Part shown: positions 1-8,674 of the stretch, in pieces | Position numbering within the stretch: position 1 is the first letter of the stretch | Layout of the letters: each line of letters begins with the position of its first letter | Origin: Microbacterium aerolatum | Lineage (GTDB): Bacteria; Actinomycetota; Actinomycetes; Actinomycetales; Microbacteriaceae | Length of the DNA stretch: 64,000 nt | Reading direction: 5' to 3' | Assembly: GCF_007988825.1 (NCBI RefSeq) | Contig: NZ_BJUW01000013.1 | Coordinates: 1-64,000, forward strand | The notes under the pieces: generated by a model | What the model was told of the DNA's origin: nothing | The model's input: only the letters and a program-made list of their open reading frames with translations | The model's database searches: none | Made by a program: the position numbers and the translations under genes

Positions 1-651
1 GACGATCATGTCGCCGAGGCCGCCGGCGTTGATGAACGTCGCGATCGTCGCGACGCCGACGCAGAAGACGAGGGCGGTGCGCAGCCCTGCGAGGATCACG
101 GGCGATGCGAGCGGAAGCTCGATGCGGCGCAGCACCTGCCCCGACGTCATCCCCATGCCGCGGGCGGCCTCCTTGACCCCGGCATCCACCTGCTCGAGGC
201 CGACCAGAGTGTTGCGCAGGACAGGGAGGAACGAGTACGCGACGAGTGCGACCAGCGCCGTGGCGAAACCGGTCTGCCACACGATCGCCAGCAGGATCAC
301 GACGCCGACCGCGGGCGTGGCCTGGCCGATGTTCGCGAGTCCGAGGGCGAAGGCGTGCACGATCTTCGAGCGACTGCGGTAGACGCCGATGCCGGCGGGG
401 ATCGCGAGGACGGCCACGAGTGCTGAAGCCGCGGCGGTGAGCAGCAGGTGCTCTCCGACACGGGACAGGATGTAGTCGGGGTTGAGGGTGCGCTGCTCGA
501 TCGAGTCCAGCGGGATGCTCGCGACCCACACGAGGGTGAGCACGAGCACGACGCCGACGACGATCGGAGCGGCGGAGATGCGTGCGACCGAGCCGAACCG
601 ACCACGGCGGGCGACGACCGGGGTCATCTGGGTCGCGGAGACGACGGTCAT
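1..651 (-). CDS. OpuC/ProW-type osmolyte ABC transporter permease, 3' part off window
   Basis: Membrane permease subunit of a glycine betaine/choline/carnitine-type ABC importer. The 217 codons visible run off the left edge, so the C-terminus is missing. The start ATG at 651 lies one base after the stop of the ATPase gene, as in a coupled operon. After a short polar N-terminus there are several hydrophobic segments, then the BPD-transport inner-membrane pattern with a segment reading EEAARGMGMTSGQVLRRIELP, which matches the EAA loop that contacts the ATPase. It pairs with the second permease at 1701-2366. A substrate-binding protein is expected left of the window. Family call is firm; the osmolyte is inferred. 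Confidence 0.85.
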   Translation of the reverse strand, partial: MTVVSATQMTPVVARRGRFGSVARISAAPIVVGVVLVLTLVWVASIPLDSIEQRTLNPDYILSRVGEHLLLTAAASALVAVLAIPAGIGVYRSRSKIVHAFALGLANIGQATPAVGVVILLAIVWQTGFATALVALVAYSFLPVLRNTLVGLEQVDAGVKEAARGMGMTSGQVLRRIELPLASPVILAGLRTALVFCVGVATIATFINAGGLGDMIV

Positions 652-652
652 G

Positions 653-1708
653 TCAGTGCACTCCTTCGGCGGCGGCACCCGGCGCGTCAGTGAGCACTGC
701 GGAGATCCCCGCGCTGTCGATGGAGCCGCGCACTCGGCCGTCGGCGTCGACCACGTTGACGACCGGTGCTCCGGTGACCATGAGCAGGTCGAGCGCATCG
801 CGCAGCGAGACGTCGAGATCGATCTGCGGTGCCCCATCGGATGCCGGACGCAGCTGGGCCTCCGAGACGGGGATGAGTGCCAGTCTCTTCAGGGCGGCGC
901 CGTGGCCGATGAACGAGGCCACGTACTCGTTCGCCGGGTTGGCGAGGATGTGCGCCGGGGTGTCGAACTGCTCGATGTGCGAGCGGTCGCTGAGCACGGC
1001 GATCCGATCGCCGAGCTTGATCGCCTCATCGAAATCGTGCGTGACGAAGATGATCGTCTTGCCGATGTCGGCCTGCAGGCGCAGGAATTCGGCCTGCAGC
1101 TTCTCGCGCGTGATGGGGTCGGTCGCGCCGAACGGCTCGTCCATGAGCATTACGGACGGGTCGGCGGCGAGAGCGCGGGCGACGCCCGCTCGCTGCTGCT
1201 GGCCGCCCGAGAGCTGCTTCGGGTAGCGCTTCGCGAACTGTCCGGGGTCGAGCTGCACGGTCTGCAGCAGCTCGTCGACGCGCTCGGCCGTCTTCGCCTT
1301 CGACCAGCCGAGCAGGCGGGGCACGACGCCGATGTTCTCGGCGATCGTCAGGTGCGGGAAGAGCCCGATCTGCTGGATGACGTACCCGATGTGGCGGCGG
1401 AGCTGATTGGGGTTCATCGACAGGATGTCGGTGCCGTCGATGCGGATGGAGCCGCCAGTGGGCTCGATGATGCGGTTGATCATCTTCATCGTGGTCGTCT
1501 TGCCGCATCCGCTGGGCCCGACGAACATGATGAGCTCGCCAGGGTCGATCTGCATCGAGAAGTCCTCGACGGCCGGCGCATCCTGGCCGGGGTAGACCTT
1601 GCTGACCCCGCGGAGCTCTATGCCGACTCCGCGCTGCTTCTGCGCGATCGCGGAGAGGAAACCGGTGTCGGTGGACACCTTCTGTGTGTCAGTGGTGAGA
1701 TCAGGCAC
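653..1708 (-). CDS. Betaine/carnitine/choline ABC transporter ATP-binding protein (OpuCA/ProV type)
   Basis: Cytoplasmic ATPase of the osmolyte importer, 351 aa. Walker A is GPSGCGKTT, the signature is LSGGQQQR and Walker B is VMLMDEP followed by the H-loop VTHD. The QQIGLFPH Q-loop is typical of the glycine betaine (QAT) family. The C-terminal ~100 residues after the ATPase hold one CBS-like region (RDALDLLMVTGAPVVNVVDADGR), the module that senses ionic strength or cyclic-di-AMP in OpuA/OpuC relatives; only one CBS copy is evident. It overlaps the upstream permease by 8 nt and is followed after 1 nt by the second permease, so the three are one operon. Confidence 0.93.
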   Translation of the reverse strand: MPDLTTDTQKVSTDTGFLSAIAQKQRGVGIELRGVSKVYPGQDAPAVEDFSMQIDPGELIMFVGPSGCGKTTTMKMINRIIEPTGGSIRIDGTDILSMNPNQLRRHIGYVIQQIGLFPHLTIAENIGVVPRLLGWSKAKTAERVDELLQTVQLDPGQFAKRYPKQLSGGQQQRAGVARALAADPSVMLMDEPFGATDPITREKLQAEFLRLQADIGKTIIFVTHDFDEAIKLGDRIAVLSDRSHIEQFDTPAHILANPANEYVASFIGHGAALKRLALIPVSEAQLRPASDGAPQIDLDVSLRDALDLLMVTGAPVVNVVDADGRVRGSIDSAGISAVLTDAPGAAAEGVH

Positions 1709-2366
1709 GAAGACCCCTCGAGGTTGTGTATCGGGAGATGAGAACGAACGCTCCGTCGACGAGGAGCGCGAGGACGATGACTCCGACGGTGCCGGCGAGG
1801 GCGTAGTTCAACGCGTTCTTCGAGCCGAGCGACGAGAGTCCTTTGAAGATGTACTGGCCGAGGCCGGGGCCGGCGACGTAGGCGGCGATCGCGGCGATGC
1901 CCAGCGACAGCTGCGCGGCCACACGGGTGCCGGTGAGGATCACGGGCCATGCGAGCGGGAGCTGCGTGGTCAGCAGAACCCTGGGCCTGCTCATCCCCAT
2001 GGCCGTCGCCGACTCGAGGATGTGCGCGGGTATCTCGCGCAGACCGACCACCGTGTTGCGGATGATCGGCAGCAGCGAGTAGAAGACGAGGGCGACGATC
2101 GTCGGTCCCCAGCCGAGGCCGAGGATCGGGCTGAGCAGCGCGAGCAGTGCGAGCGAGGGGATCGTGATCGCGACGGATGCCGAGGTGATCGCGATCGCAC
2201 GCGGCGTCGCACGGTCCCACACGAGCAGGCCGAGGACCACCCCGATGACGAGCGCGATGGCGAGCGAGATCACCACGACGAGCAGGTGCTCGGCCGCCAG
2301 CTGAAGGATGTCTTCCCAGCGGCGTTCGAGGAACTTCGTGACGTTGTCGAGATCGAATCCTGACAC
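1701..2366 (-). CDS. OpuC/ProW-type osmolyte ABC transporter permease
   Basis: First gene of the osmolyte importer operon, 221 aa. I chose the GTG start at 2366 because a clear ribosome site (AAAGGAG) sits about 8 nt upstream; an ATG 21 nt earlier would overlap that site. Five or so hydrophobic segments flank the conserved loop ESATAMGMSRPRVLLTTQLP, the EAA motif docking on the ATPase. It is a paralogue of the permease at 1-651, giving the usual two-permease OpuC layout. A sigma70-like promoter is present upstream at 2421-2449. Confidence 0.9.
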   Translation of the reverse strand: MSGFDLDNVTKFLERRWEDILQLAAEHLLVVVISLAIALVIGVVLGLLVWDRATPRAIAITSASVAITIPSLALLALLSPILGLGWGPTIVALVFYSLLPIIRNTVVGLREIPAHILESATAMGMSRPRVLLTTQLPLAWPVILTGTRVAAQLSLGIAAIAAYVAGPGLGQYIFKGLSSLGSKNALNYALAGTVGVIVLALLVDGAFVLISRYTTSRGLRA

Positions 2367-2416
2367 GGACTGTCGCTCCTTTCTCAACGGTGAGGGGATC
2401 GTCCGGGTGACGATGA

Positions 2417-2437
2417 CATCAGATTAGGGAACTGATG
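2417..2437. promoter_or_regulatory. Inverted repeat, candidate operator for the divergent IclR/Opu region
   Basis: CATCAG and CTGATG form a 6-bp inverted repeat with a 9-nt spacer. A direct repeat GATGACAT also occurs at 2412-2419 and 2434-2441. The repeat overlaps the -10 box of the leftward importer promoter, a typical position for repression. Binding by the adjacent IclR protein is inferred. Confidence 0.45.
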
Positions 2438-2449
2438 ACATTCCCACAA
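2421..2449 (-). promoter_or_regulatory. Promoter of the osmolyte importer operon
   Basis: On the minus strand, -35 TTGTGG (2444-2449) and -10 TAATCT (2421-2426) are separated by exactly 17 nt. This places transcription start about 45 nt before the GTG start at 2366. Confidence 0.55.
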
Positions 2450-2455
2450 CAGATG

Positions 2456-2484
2456 TTGACCATATGGCAACCGAGATCTACGCT
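2456..2484 (+). promoter_or_regulatory. Promoter of iclR-type gene, probably giving a leaderless mRNA
   Basis: -35 TTGACC (2456-2461), 17-nt spacer, -10 TACGCT (2479-2484), then 6 nt to the ATG at 2491. The expected transcription start is the A of that ATG. This argues against the upstream in-frame ATG at 2464, which lies inside the promoter spacer. Confidence 0.65.
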
Positions 2485-2490
2485 GTGCAG

Positions 2491-3354
2491 ATGACTCCCC
2501 CACAGAGCACCGCCAGGCGCAACTCTTCAGGACTGGGTCGGGACATCGAGATCATCGAACTGCTGGGCAGCGATGAAGCCGTCGCGGAGGGCGGCCTTGG
2601 CGTCATGCGCATCGCGCAGCTCACCGGTCGCGACAAGGCGGTGATCTCCCGGACGATGTCGACGCTCGCCGACGCCGAGCTCGTGGTCCGCGACGAGACG
2701 ACGATGAACTACCGGCTGGGCAGCCGCCTGTTCGCGATCGCCGCGCGCACCACCGAGGCGTCGCTGGTCTCCCGTGCCCGGCCGCATCTGCGCAACATCG
2801 CGCAGTCCACTCGCGAGACCACGCACCTGTGCGTGCTCCGCGGCGGGAACGTGCTGACCGTTCTCAGCGAGCTGAGCCCGCACGAGTTCCGGACCACCGG
2901 GTGGGAGGGCGTGACGACGGCGGCGTGGCGCACCCCCTCCGGCCGCGTGCTCATCAGCGACTGGGATCGCGCCTCGCTCACCCGCTGGTACCACGAGCAC
3001 GGCCGCGACCAGCCCCTCGTCGGTCCGTTGAACCCGTCGATGGCGGCGGCGGGATTCGCCGTCCTGGAGACGCCGCCGGAGAACAAGGCGATCGTGCGCG
3101 ACCTCGACTCCCTCCTGGTGGAGCTGCAGCGGATACGGGAACGCGGCTACGCGACGCTCGACGAGGAGCTCGAGCTCGGAGTCGTCGGCGCATCCGCCCC
3201 CATCACCGACTTCACCGGGCACATCGTCGCGGCGATCAACGTGAGCGCACCCAAGTCGCGCATCGGTGGGCAGCTCGATCGCCTCGGCGCGTACGTGGCG
3301 CAGGCCGCGCGCGAGCTCTCGAGCTCATTGGGCGCGCCTACGGCGATGGCCTGA
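2491..3354 (+). CDS. IclR family transcriptional regulator
   Basis: Predicted DNA-binding regulator, 287 aa. An N-terminal winged helix (about residues 13-75, including LTGRDKAVISRTMSTLADAE) is followed by an IclR effector domain (about 90-280) with ETTHLCVLRGG, TTAAWRTPSGRVLISD and a late GVVGASAPITD segment typical of the family. I start it at 2491 rather than 2464 because a good promoter points to a leaderless message beginning there. It diverges from the osmolyte importer and probably regulates that operon and itself; the effector is unknown. A strong hairpin follows the gene. Confidence 0.88.
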   Translation: MTPPQSTARRNSSGLGRDIEIIELLGSDEAVAEGGLGVMRIAQLTGRDKAVISRTMSTLADAELVVRDETTMNYRLGSRLFAIAARTTEASLVSRARPHLRNIAQSTRETTHLCVLRGGNVLTVLSELSPHEFRTTGWEGVTTAAWRTPSGRVLISDWDRASLTRWYHEHGRDQPLVGPLNPSMAAAGFAVLETPPENKAIVRDLDSLLVELQRIRERGYATLDEELELGVVGASAPITDFTGHIVAAINVSAPKSRIGGQLDRLGAYVAQAARELSSSLGAPTAMA

Positions 3355-3394
3355 GCGCGCTTCGGACACCCCGCCTGGGGCGGAGAACGCGCTC

Positions 3395-3429
3395 ATGGGC
3401 GGAGGAATCCTTGAGAATCCTCCGCCCAT
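3395..3429. terminator. Bidirectional hairpin terminator between convergent genes
   Basis: Perfect 12-bp stem (ATGGGCGGAGGA at 3395-3406 with TCCTCCGCCCAT at 3418-3429) and an 11-nt loop. It lies between the ends of the rightward IclR gene and the leftward histidine phosphatase gene. The second half, TCCGCCCATCGC, is repeated once just after. No T-tract is present, as is common in high-GC actinobacteria. Confidence 0.7.
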
Positions 3430-3470
3430 CGCAGTGAAGTCCGCCCATCGCGGTGGGGCTCACGAGACCC

Positions 3471-4007
3471 TTAGCTCAGGAACCTCGCGACGAGCCGCTC
3501 TGCCCCGTCCCTCTCCAACAGCACGACCTGGCCGTTCAGGATCCGCGGGCACTTCCCCGCCGTGAGTGCCTCGACGCCGACGCGCAACAGGGTGCCGTGC
3601 GCCACGACGATGCTGTTCCCCTCCAGTCGTTCGATGCGGGTCAGCACCCGCCGCGCCCGCTGTGTCGTCTCGTTCAGCGGCTCGGCATCCGGGTAGTCCG
3701 ACTCCGGCCAGCGCTCGCGCGCCTCGCTCACCGCCATCCCCTCCGCGACGCCGTAGTCGCGCTCGATCAGGTGTGCGTCCGTCGTGACCTCGGCGTGCGC
3801 GAGCTTCATCCTGATCAGAGACGCGGTCTCGGATGCGCGGCGGAGCGGCGAGGTGACGATGCGGTCCCAGCTGGCGCGCGACAGCAGTTCCGCTGCGCTC
3901 TCCGCCTGCGCCCGCCCGTGCGCGTCCAGCGGGATGTCGGCACGGCCCTGCATGCGCCTGGCCAGATTCCAGGCGGTGCGCCCGTGCCGGACGAGAGCGA
4001 CCGTCAT
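3471..4007 (-). CDS. Histidine phosphatase family protein
   Basis: Predicted cytoplasmic phosphatase of the phosphoglycerate-mutase-like superfamily, 178 aa. The phospho-histidine motif LVRHGRTAWN is at residues 5-14 (H8), and the second catalytic histidine is in VVAHGTLLR near residue 140. The start ATG at 4007 overlaps the stop of the ABC ATPase by ATGA, and it fits the family start; the longer frame upstream is an artefact. It is the last gene of the 3471-10308 operon, which has two other phosphatases, so it probably removes phosphate from an imported phosphorylated compound. The exact substrate cannot be read. Confidence 0.88.
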   Translation of the reverse strand: MTVALVRHGRTAWNLARRMQGRADIPLDAHGRAQAESAAELLSRASWDRIVTSPLRRASETASLIRMKLAHAEVTTDAHLIERDYGVAEGMAVSEARERWPESDYPDAEPLNETTQRARRVLTRIERLEGNSIVVAHGTLLRVGVEALTAGKCPRILNGQVVLLERDGAERLVARFLS

Positions 4008-5137
4008 GCGCGCGCGAAGGATGTCGAGCGAGCGGATGCCGCGGCATCCGCTGCATGGCCGACCGACGGCATCCCGTCCCCGTCCATCTGCCCGCCCGGG
4101 TCCTCGTCGGCGTAGACGAGCGCCTCGCGAACGGCGACGCGCATCCGGTCCCCGACCTGCGGTCGCGTGCCGTGCGTGCGTGCGCGCAGGGCGACGCCGG
4201 CCCAATCGATCATGAGGTCGCTTCCCTCAGGGGTGAACAACGACGATCGCACAACGGCGTCGCCGTCCTCGGCGGGCACGACCTCGATCGCCGACGGGAG
4301 CAGTGCGGCATGAGCCCGCCCTGAGATTGGCATGCCGGCGTCGCGCGGAATCCGGAGCGGATGACCGTCGGCGCGGAACCCGTCGGCGTCGACGGCGCCG
4401 GGGACGAGTGTGGCATCCGAGAGGAATCGTGCGACGAATCCGCTCGCGGGGCGCGTCACCAGTTCGTGCGGCGTGCCGACCTGACGGATCATTCCGGCAT
4501 CGAGCACGGCGACCCGATCGGCGAGGCCGAGTGCTTCCGAACGGTCGTGCGTGACGTGCACCACCGTGAGACCCAGCTCGCGGGTCAGGGCATGCAGCTC
4601 CAAGCGGAGGTGATCGCGCAGAGGCTCGTCCAGCGCGGAGAGCGCCTCGTCGAGCAGCAGCACACGAGGACGAGCGACCAGCGCCCTGGCGAGCGCGACG
4701 CGCTGCCGCTGTCCGCCGGAGAGCGTCGCTGGATCGCGACGTGCGTACCCTTCGAGGCCGACGAGCTCGAGCGCAGATGCGACGCGCGCGGACCGCTCCG
4801 CCTTCTGCACTCCGGCGCGGCGCAGCGGATACTCGACGTTGCGACCGACGTTCCAGTGCGGCCAGACCGCGTGCTGCTGGAAGACCATGCCCAGCTCGCG
4901 CTGCTCCGGCGGCACGAGCGTGCTCCCCTCCGCCACGGTGCGGTCGCCGATCGTCACTCGGCCGTTCGTCGGCGAGAGGAACCCGGCGATCGTGCGCAGG
5001 AGTGTGGTCTTGCCCGAGCCGGACGGGCCGACCAGCGCGATGAACTCGCCGTCGTCGACGTGCATGTCGATGGAGTCCAGGCCGACGGCGCCTGACGGAT
5101 AGCGGACCGATACGGAGTCGAGATTCACGGATGCCAT
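4004..5137 (-). CDS. ABC transporter ATP-binding protein (PotA/FbpC/AfuC type)
   Basis: Importer ATPase, 377 aa, in the polyamine/iron/sugar-phosphate branch. Walker A is GPSGSGKTT, signature LSGGQRQRVALARAL, Walker B VLLLDEALSALD, H-loop VTHD. The C-terminal ~130 residues form the OB-type regulatory region (TOBE-like) seen in PotA and FbpC. It follows the fused permease after 34 nt with ribosome site AAGGGAG, and overlaps the histidine phosphatase. Relatives were often annotated as iron transporters, but AfuABC of this branch is known to import hexose phosphates, which fits the phosphatase-rich operon better. Confidence 0.9.
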   Translation of the reverse strand: MASVNLDSVSVRYPSGAVGLDSIDMHVDDGEFIALVGPSGSGKTTLLRTIAGFLSPTNGRVTIGDRTVAEGSTLVPPEQRELGMVFQQHAVWPHWNVGRNVEYPLRRAGVQKAERSARVASALELVGLEGYARRDPATLSGGQRQRVALARALVARPRVLLLDEALSALDEPLRDHLRLELHALTRELGLTVVHVTHDRSEALGLADRVAVLDAGMIRQVGTPHELVTRPASGFVARFLSDATLVPGAVDADGFRADGHPLRIPRDAGMPISGRAHAALLPSAIEVVPAEDGDAVVRSSLFTPEGSDLMIDWAGVALRARTHGTRPQVGDRMRVAVREALVYADEDPGGQMDGDGMPSVGHAADAAASARSTSFARA

Positions 5138-5171
5138 GACTGCTCCCTTTCAGAATGTGCGGAGGGCGGGT

Positions 5172-6824
5172 TCATGAGGGGCGGCGGGTGGCCAGACCGA
5201 TGACGGCGATGCCGAGCACGGCCACGACGAGCGACCACGCTGCTGCGGTGCTGAACGCACCGGCCTGCTGGAAGTTGAAGATCGCGACCCCGAGGGTCTG
5301 CGATCCGGGCGAGAGCAGCAGAACCGACAGCGTCAGCTCGCGCACGGCCGTGGCCGCGACGACCACTGCGCCCGAGATAGCGGCGGGAAGCGCCATGCGC
5401 GACGAGATGTCGACCAGTGCACGAAGACGCCCCGCCCCGGAGATGCGGGCCGCCTCTTCCGCGCTGGTCGGCGTGCTCGACAGCGGTGCGGTGACCGACT
5501 GGACGACCAGCGCGGTGAACGAGGTGATGTAGGCGGCGAGGATCAGCCAGGGCGTGTTGAACAGCCCGATGCGCGGCGCGATGATGAGCCACGCCACGGC
5601 GATCACGATCCCTGGCACGGCCTGCGGCAGCATCGCCACGGCGTTCAGGCCCTTGGCCGCGCGCGCCGACGTGCGGGTGGTGAGCACGCCGATGCCCAGG
5701 CCGATGACACCGCAGACGACGGCGGCGAGCGTCGCGAGCATCACCGAGTTCGCGGCTCCCGCCAGCGCGGTCGACGACGACAGCGCCTTGGCGAAGTTGT
5801 CGAACGTGAGATTCTCGAGCGTCAACGGCACACCGGGGGCGCGCAGCATCGATTGGGTGAGCAGCGCGAGCAGCGGGAGCAGTGTGATGGCCAGCACGAT
5901 GGTCCACATCGCGAGCCCCAGCGGTGTGCGCGCACGCCCGAGCGGAAGCGGTTGCGGGGGTGAGGATGAGGCATCCAGTTCCCACCCGCGGCGTCCGATG
6001 GTCGCATTCAGCAGCAGTGCGCCGACGGCGAGGACGAGCAGCACCACGCCGATCGTCGCGACCACGGCGAGCGGCTCGTCCACCGTCCCCGACTGCAGGT
6101 ACCGGTAGACGAGGGTCGCGAGCGTGACGTAGCGCTCGGGCAGGCCGATGATCGACGGGATGCCGAAATCGGCGAGGTTGCTCACCGCGATGAGCAGGAA
6201 CGACGACAGCAGCGCCGGGCGCAGCAGCGGCACGGTGACCGAGAACAGCGCTCTCGCAGGTCCGGCACCGGAGATTCGCGCGGCCTGCTCGAGGTCGGAG
6301 GGGATGCGGCGCAGCGCGGCCGAGACGATGAGCATGGCGAGCGGGTAGCTGTGCACGGTGAGCAGGATGATGACCCCGTCCGCACCGTAGATCGACCACA
6401 GCGGACCGCCGAATATCCCGCGCCACCAGACGTTGAGCGGGCTCGACGGCCCCGCGATCCCGAGCCACGCGATCGCGCCGACGAAGGGAGGCATGAGCAG
6501 CGGGGTGAGTGCGATCAGGCGCAGCACCCGGCGATGACGGAGATCGGTGCGTTCGAGCACGACCGCGAACGCACCGCCGACCGCCACGGCGGCGAGAGCG
6601 GAGACGGTGGCCGAGACGAGGCTGTTGACCGCGGCCTCGACGACGTCGCCCTGCACGAGTACGCCGAGCTGCGAGCCGCCGGCGGTGAGAGCGATGATGG
6701 CGCCGATCGGCACGAGCACGACCGCCCCGCAGACGATCCACAGGACGACGGTCAGCGCATCGACGCCGTCGAGGCTCCGGGGTCGGCGAACCGCCGGCCC
6801 CGGAGCCTGAACGAGAGTACTCAC
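5172..6824 (-). CDS. ABC transporter permease, two fused permease domains (SfuB/AfuB type)
   Basis: Membrane permease of 550 aa with about twelve hydrophobic segments and two internally homologous halves. Each half carries an EAA loop: EQAARISGAGPARALFSVTVP in the first and EEAARISGAGRLRALVDISS in the second, so one chain replaces two permeases. GTG start at 6824 shares its first base with the TAG stop of the binding-protein gene. The duplicated layout is normal for the FbpB/SfuB/AfuB family. Substrate judged from the operon to be an organic phosphate. Confidence 0.9.
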   Translation of the reverse strand: MSTLVQAPGPAVRRPRSLDGVDALTVVLWIVCGAVVLVPIGAIIALTAGGSQLGVLVQGDVVEAAVNSLVSATVSALAAVAVGGAFAVVLERTDLRHRRVLRLIALTPLLMPPFVGAIAWLGIAGPSSPLNVWWRGIFGGPLWSIYGADGVIILLTVHSYPLAMLIVSAALRRIPSDLEQAARISGAGPARALFSVTVPLLRPALLSSFLLIAVSNLADFGIPSIIGLPERYVTLATLVYRYLQSGTVDEPLAVVATIGVVLLVLAVGALLLNATIGRRGWELDASSSPPQPLPLGRARTPLGLAMWTIVLAITLLPLLALLTQSMLRAPGVPLTLENLTFDNFAKALSSSTALAGAANSVMLATLAAVVCGVIGLGIGVLTTRTSARAAKGLNAVAMLPQAVPGIVIAVAWLIIAPRIGLFNTPWLILAAYITSFTALVVQSVTAPLSSTPTSAEEAARISGAGRLRALVDISSRMALPAAISGAVVVAATAVRELTLSVLLLSPGSQTLGVAIFNFQQAGAFSTAAAWSLVVAVLGIAVIGLATRRPS

Positions 6825-7861
6825 TACTGGAACAGCTCCCGGAAGGTCTCCACCGCGCCGGCCTGCGTCGAGCGGATGGTCTCGAGGTCGGGCGCGAGGA
6901 TGGCGATGTCATCCAGCTCCGGTGCGCCCTCCGGCGTGCCGACGTCGGAGCGCACCGGGAGGTACGACTGCTCGACGGCGAGCTTCTGGCCCGCAGCGCT
7001 GACCAGGAAGTCGACGAACGCCTCGGATGCTTCGACGTTCTCCGAGTCCGCGAAGATGCCGACCGGCTGGGAGACGAACGGCACGCCCTCACTGGGGTAG
7101 GACACCGCGATGGGCGAGCCCTGCTCGGCGAGCTCGCGCACCAGGTAGTCAACGACGATGCCGACGGGCTGGGTGCCGGTGGCCACCGCCTGCGAGACGG
7201 GGCCATTGCTGTCGGCGATCACCGGGCGGTTGGCCGCGAGGGCGGTCAGCCACTCCTCGCCGAGCTGGTCCTCGTCCAGCCACACCGCGGCGTTGTAGGC
7301 GGCCGCTCCCGAGACATCCGGGTTCGGCATCACGAGACGGTCGGCGTACTCGGCATCGGTCAGATCGGCCCACGACTCGGGCGCCTTCTCGACCATGTCG
7401 GTGTTGTACGCGATGACGGTCGGGATGATGCGCGTGCCGACGTAGAAGCCCTCGGGATCGACGACGGCGGGGTCGAGGGCGTCGACGTCCGCGGGCGTGT
7501 ACTCCCGCAGCAGGTCGTCTGCGGCGTAGTTCTCGAACGTGGGCGCGTCCGCCGCGAGGAACACGTCGGCCTGGATCTTGCCGGTCTTCTGCTCGGTCGC
7601 GACGCGGGTGGTGAGATCGCCGGTGCCCGCGCGGAACACCTCGACGGTGACCTCCGGGTGCACCTCGTTGAAGGCGGCGACGAGCTCGTCCGCCTTCTCC
7701 TGCGGCTCGGACGTGTAGAGGGTGATCGTGGTGGGCTCGAGCGCGTCGGCCGTCTCGGCCGGGCTCTCACCCGCTTCCGATGACGCCGGAGCGCAACCGG
7801 TGAGGGTGATGACTGCGATGCCGAAAGCGGCGACAGCTGTGGTGAGGCGTGAGCGGGACAT
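6824..7861 (-). CDS. ABC transporter substrate-binding lipoprotein (FbpA/AfuA family)
   Basis: Extracellular solute-binding lipoprotein, 345 aa. A signal peptide ends in lipobox LTGC with Cys23 as the lipid-anchored residue; a low-complexity Ala/Glu/Ser linker follows. The mature part begins ITLYTSEPQEKADELVAAFNEVHPEVTV, the extracellular-binding family 1/6 pattern shared by FbpA, AfuA and 2-aminoethylphosphonate binders. Ribosome site AGGAAG is just upstream. It lies between the phosphoesterase (7-nt gap) and the permease. The tyrosine set used by true ferric-binding proteins is not obvious, and the three flanking phosphatases point to a phosphorylated ligand. Confidence 0.87.
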   Translation of the reverse strand: MSRSRLTTAVAAFGIAVITLTGCAPASSEAGESPAETADALEPTTITLYTSEPQEKADELVAAFNEVHPEVTVEVFRAGTGDLTTRVATEQKTGKIQADVFLAADAPTFENYAADDLLREYTPADVDALDPAVVDPEGFYVGTRIIPTVIAYNTDMVEKAPESWADLTDAEYADRLVMPNPDVSGAAAYNAAVWLDEDQLGEEWLTALAANRPVIADSNGPVSQAVATGTQPVGIVVDYLVRELAEQGSPIAVSYPSEGVPFVSQPVGIFADSENVEASEAFVDFLVSAAGQKLAVEQSYLPVRSDVGTPEGAPELDDIAILAPDLETIRSTQAGAVETFRELFQ

Positions 7862-7867
7862 GGCTTC

Positions 7868-8674
7868 CTAACTGTTCTGATGTGCGGGTACAGGAACGGA
7901 GGATGAGAAGAGGGGCGAAGGCGATTCCAGGCTCACGCTGGTCGCGGTCATGCCTTCGGAGAGTAGGTGCACGATCGAGAACATCGCGCGGTCGTGCCCG
8001 CTGATGAGGTCGGGGCGCGCATCCATCACCTGGTGGTAGGCCAGCGACGGGCCGACGGTGACGGGGGTGCCGCGCAGGTGCGCCGCGAGCGGATGGTGGA
8101 AGTGCCCGGCAAGGATGGCGCGCGTGTCTGAGCCCTCGATGACGTCGAGGAACTCATCCGCATCGCGCAGTCCCGCCTTGGCGAGGGTCGGCAGGGGCGA
8201 GCCGAGCGGAGGGTGATGCAGGGCGATGACCGTGCCGTCCCGATGCGGCTCGGCCAGCTCACCGGCCAGCCACTCCCGCTGCACTCGTCCGAGCGCGCCA
8301 GACGACGTGTCGAGGAGGATGATGCGCAGACCGGCGACGAGCACCGTGCGGTGATGCGACTTCTCGTGTCCGCGGAGGATGCGCGCAGCATCCGGTTCGT
8401 CATGGTTTCCCAGCACGGTGAGCACCGGCGCCTGGACGGTCTGCTCGAGATCTGCCAGCGCATCGCGCACCGCGCCGTACGCCGCGGAGTTGCCCCGCTG
8501 GATGAGGTCGCCGGTCACGATGACCGCCTCAGGGGTGATCCGCGCACGGCGCGCGTACTCCCCCACCGCCTGCAGCCGTTCGAGACCGTCGACGGCGTCG
8601 TAGAGCAGGCCGTGATCGGTGGCGTGCACGTCGCTCACGTGCAGCACCGTGAGGCGTCCGCTGGCCCGGCTCAC
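7868..8674 (-). CDS. Calcineurin-like metallophosphoesterase
   Basis: Dinuclear metal phosphoesterase, 268 aa, no signal peptide, so cytoplasmic. All family motifs are visible: SDVHATDHG (D15, H17), VTGDLIQRGN (D56), LGNHDEPD (N90, H91), ALHHPP, and AGHFHH near residue 200. This resembles the CpdA/GpdQ branch acting on cyclic or diester phosphates. GTG start overlaps the stop of the upstream tyrosine phosphatase (GTGA). With its neighbours it may open phosphodiesters that the ABC system brings in; that role is inferred. Confidence 0.9.
   Translation of the reverse strand: MSRASGRLTVLHVSDVHATDHGLLYDAVDGLERLQAVGEYARRARITPEAVIVTGDLIQRGNSAAYGAVRDALADLEQTVQAPVLTVLGNHDEPDAARILRGHEKSHHRTVLVAGLRIILLDTSSGALGRVQREWLAGELAEPHRDGTVIALHHPPLGSPLPTLAKAGLRDADEFLDVIEGSDTRAILAGHFHHPLAAHLRGTPVTVGPSLAYHQVMDARPDLISGHDRAMFSIVHLLSEGMTATSVSLESPSPLFSSSVPVPAHQNS

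Noticed and set aside
482-1741. Long rightward open frame over the osmolyte ATPase
   Set aside because: Third-position GC creates open antisense frames in high-GC DNA; the minus strand has full ABC motifs.
2464-2490. Upstream ATG of the iclR-type gene at 2464
   Set aside because: It lies between a good -35 and -10 box, so it would not be on the transcript.
5125-7206. 693-codon minus-strand open frame over the permease
   Set aside because: Composition is Arg/Pro/Ser biased, and the overlapping frame has two EAA loops and transmembrane segments.
4004-7861. Assignment of the ABC system as a ferric iron importer
   Set aside because: Family similarity alone cannot separate iron from sugar-phosphate transport; three phosphatases and an SIS regulator favour an organic phosphate.
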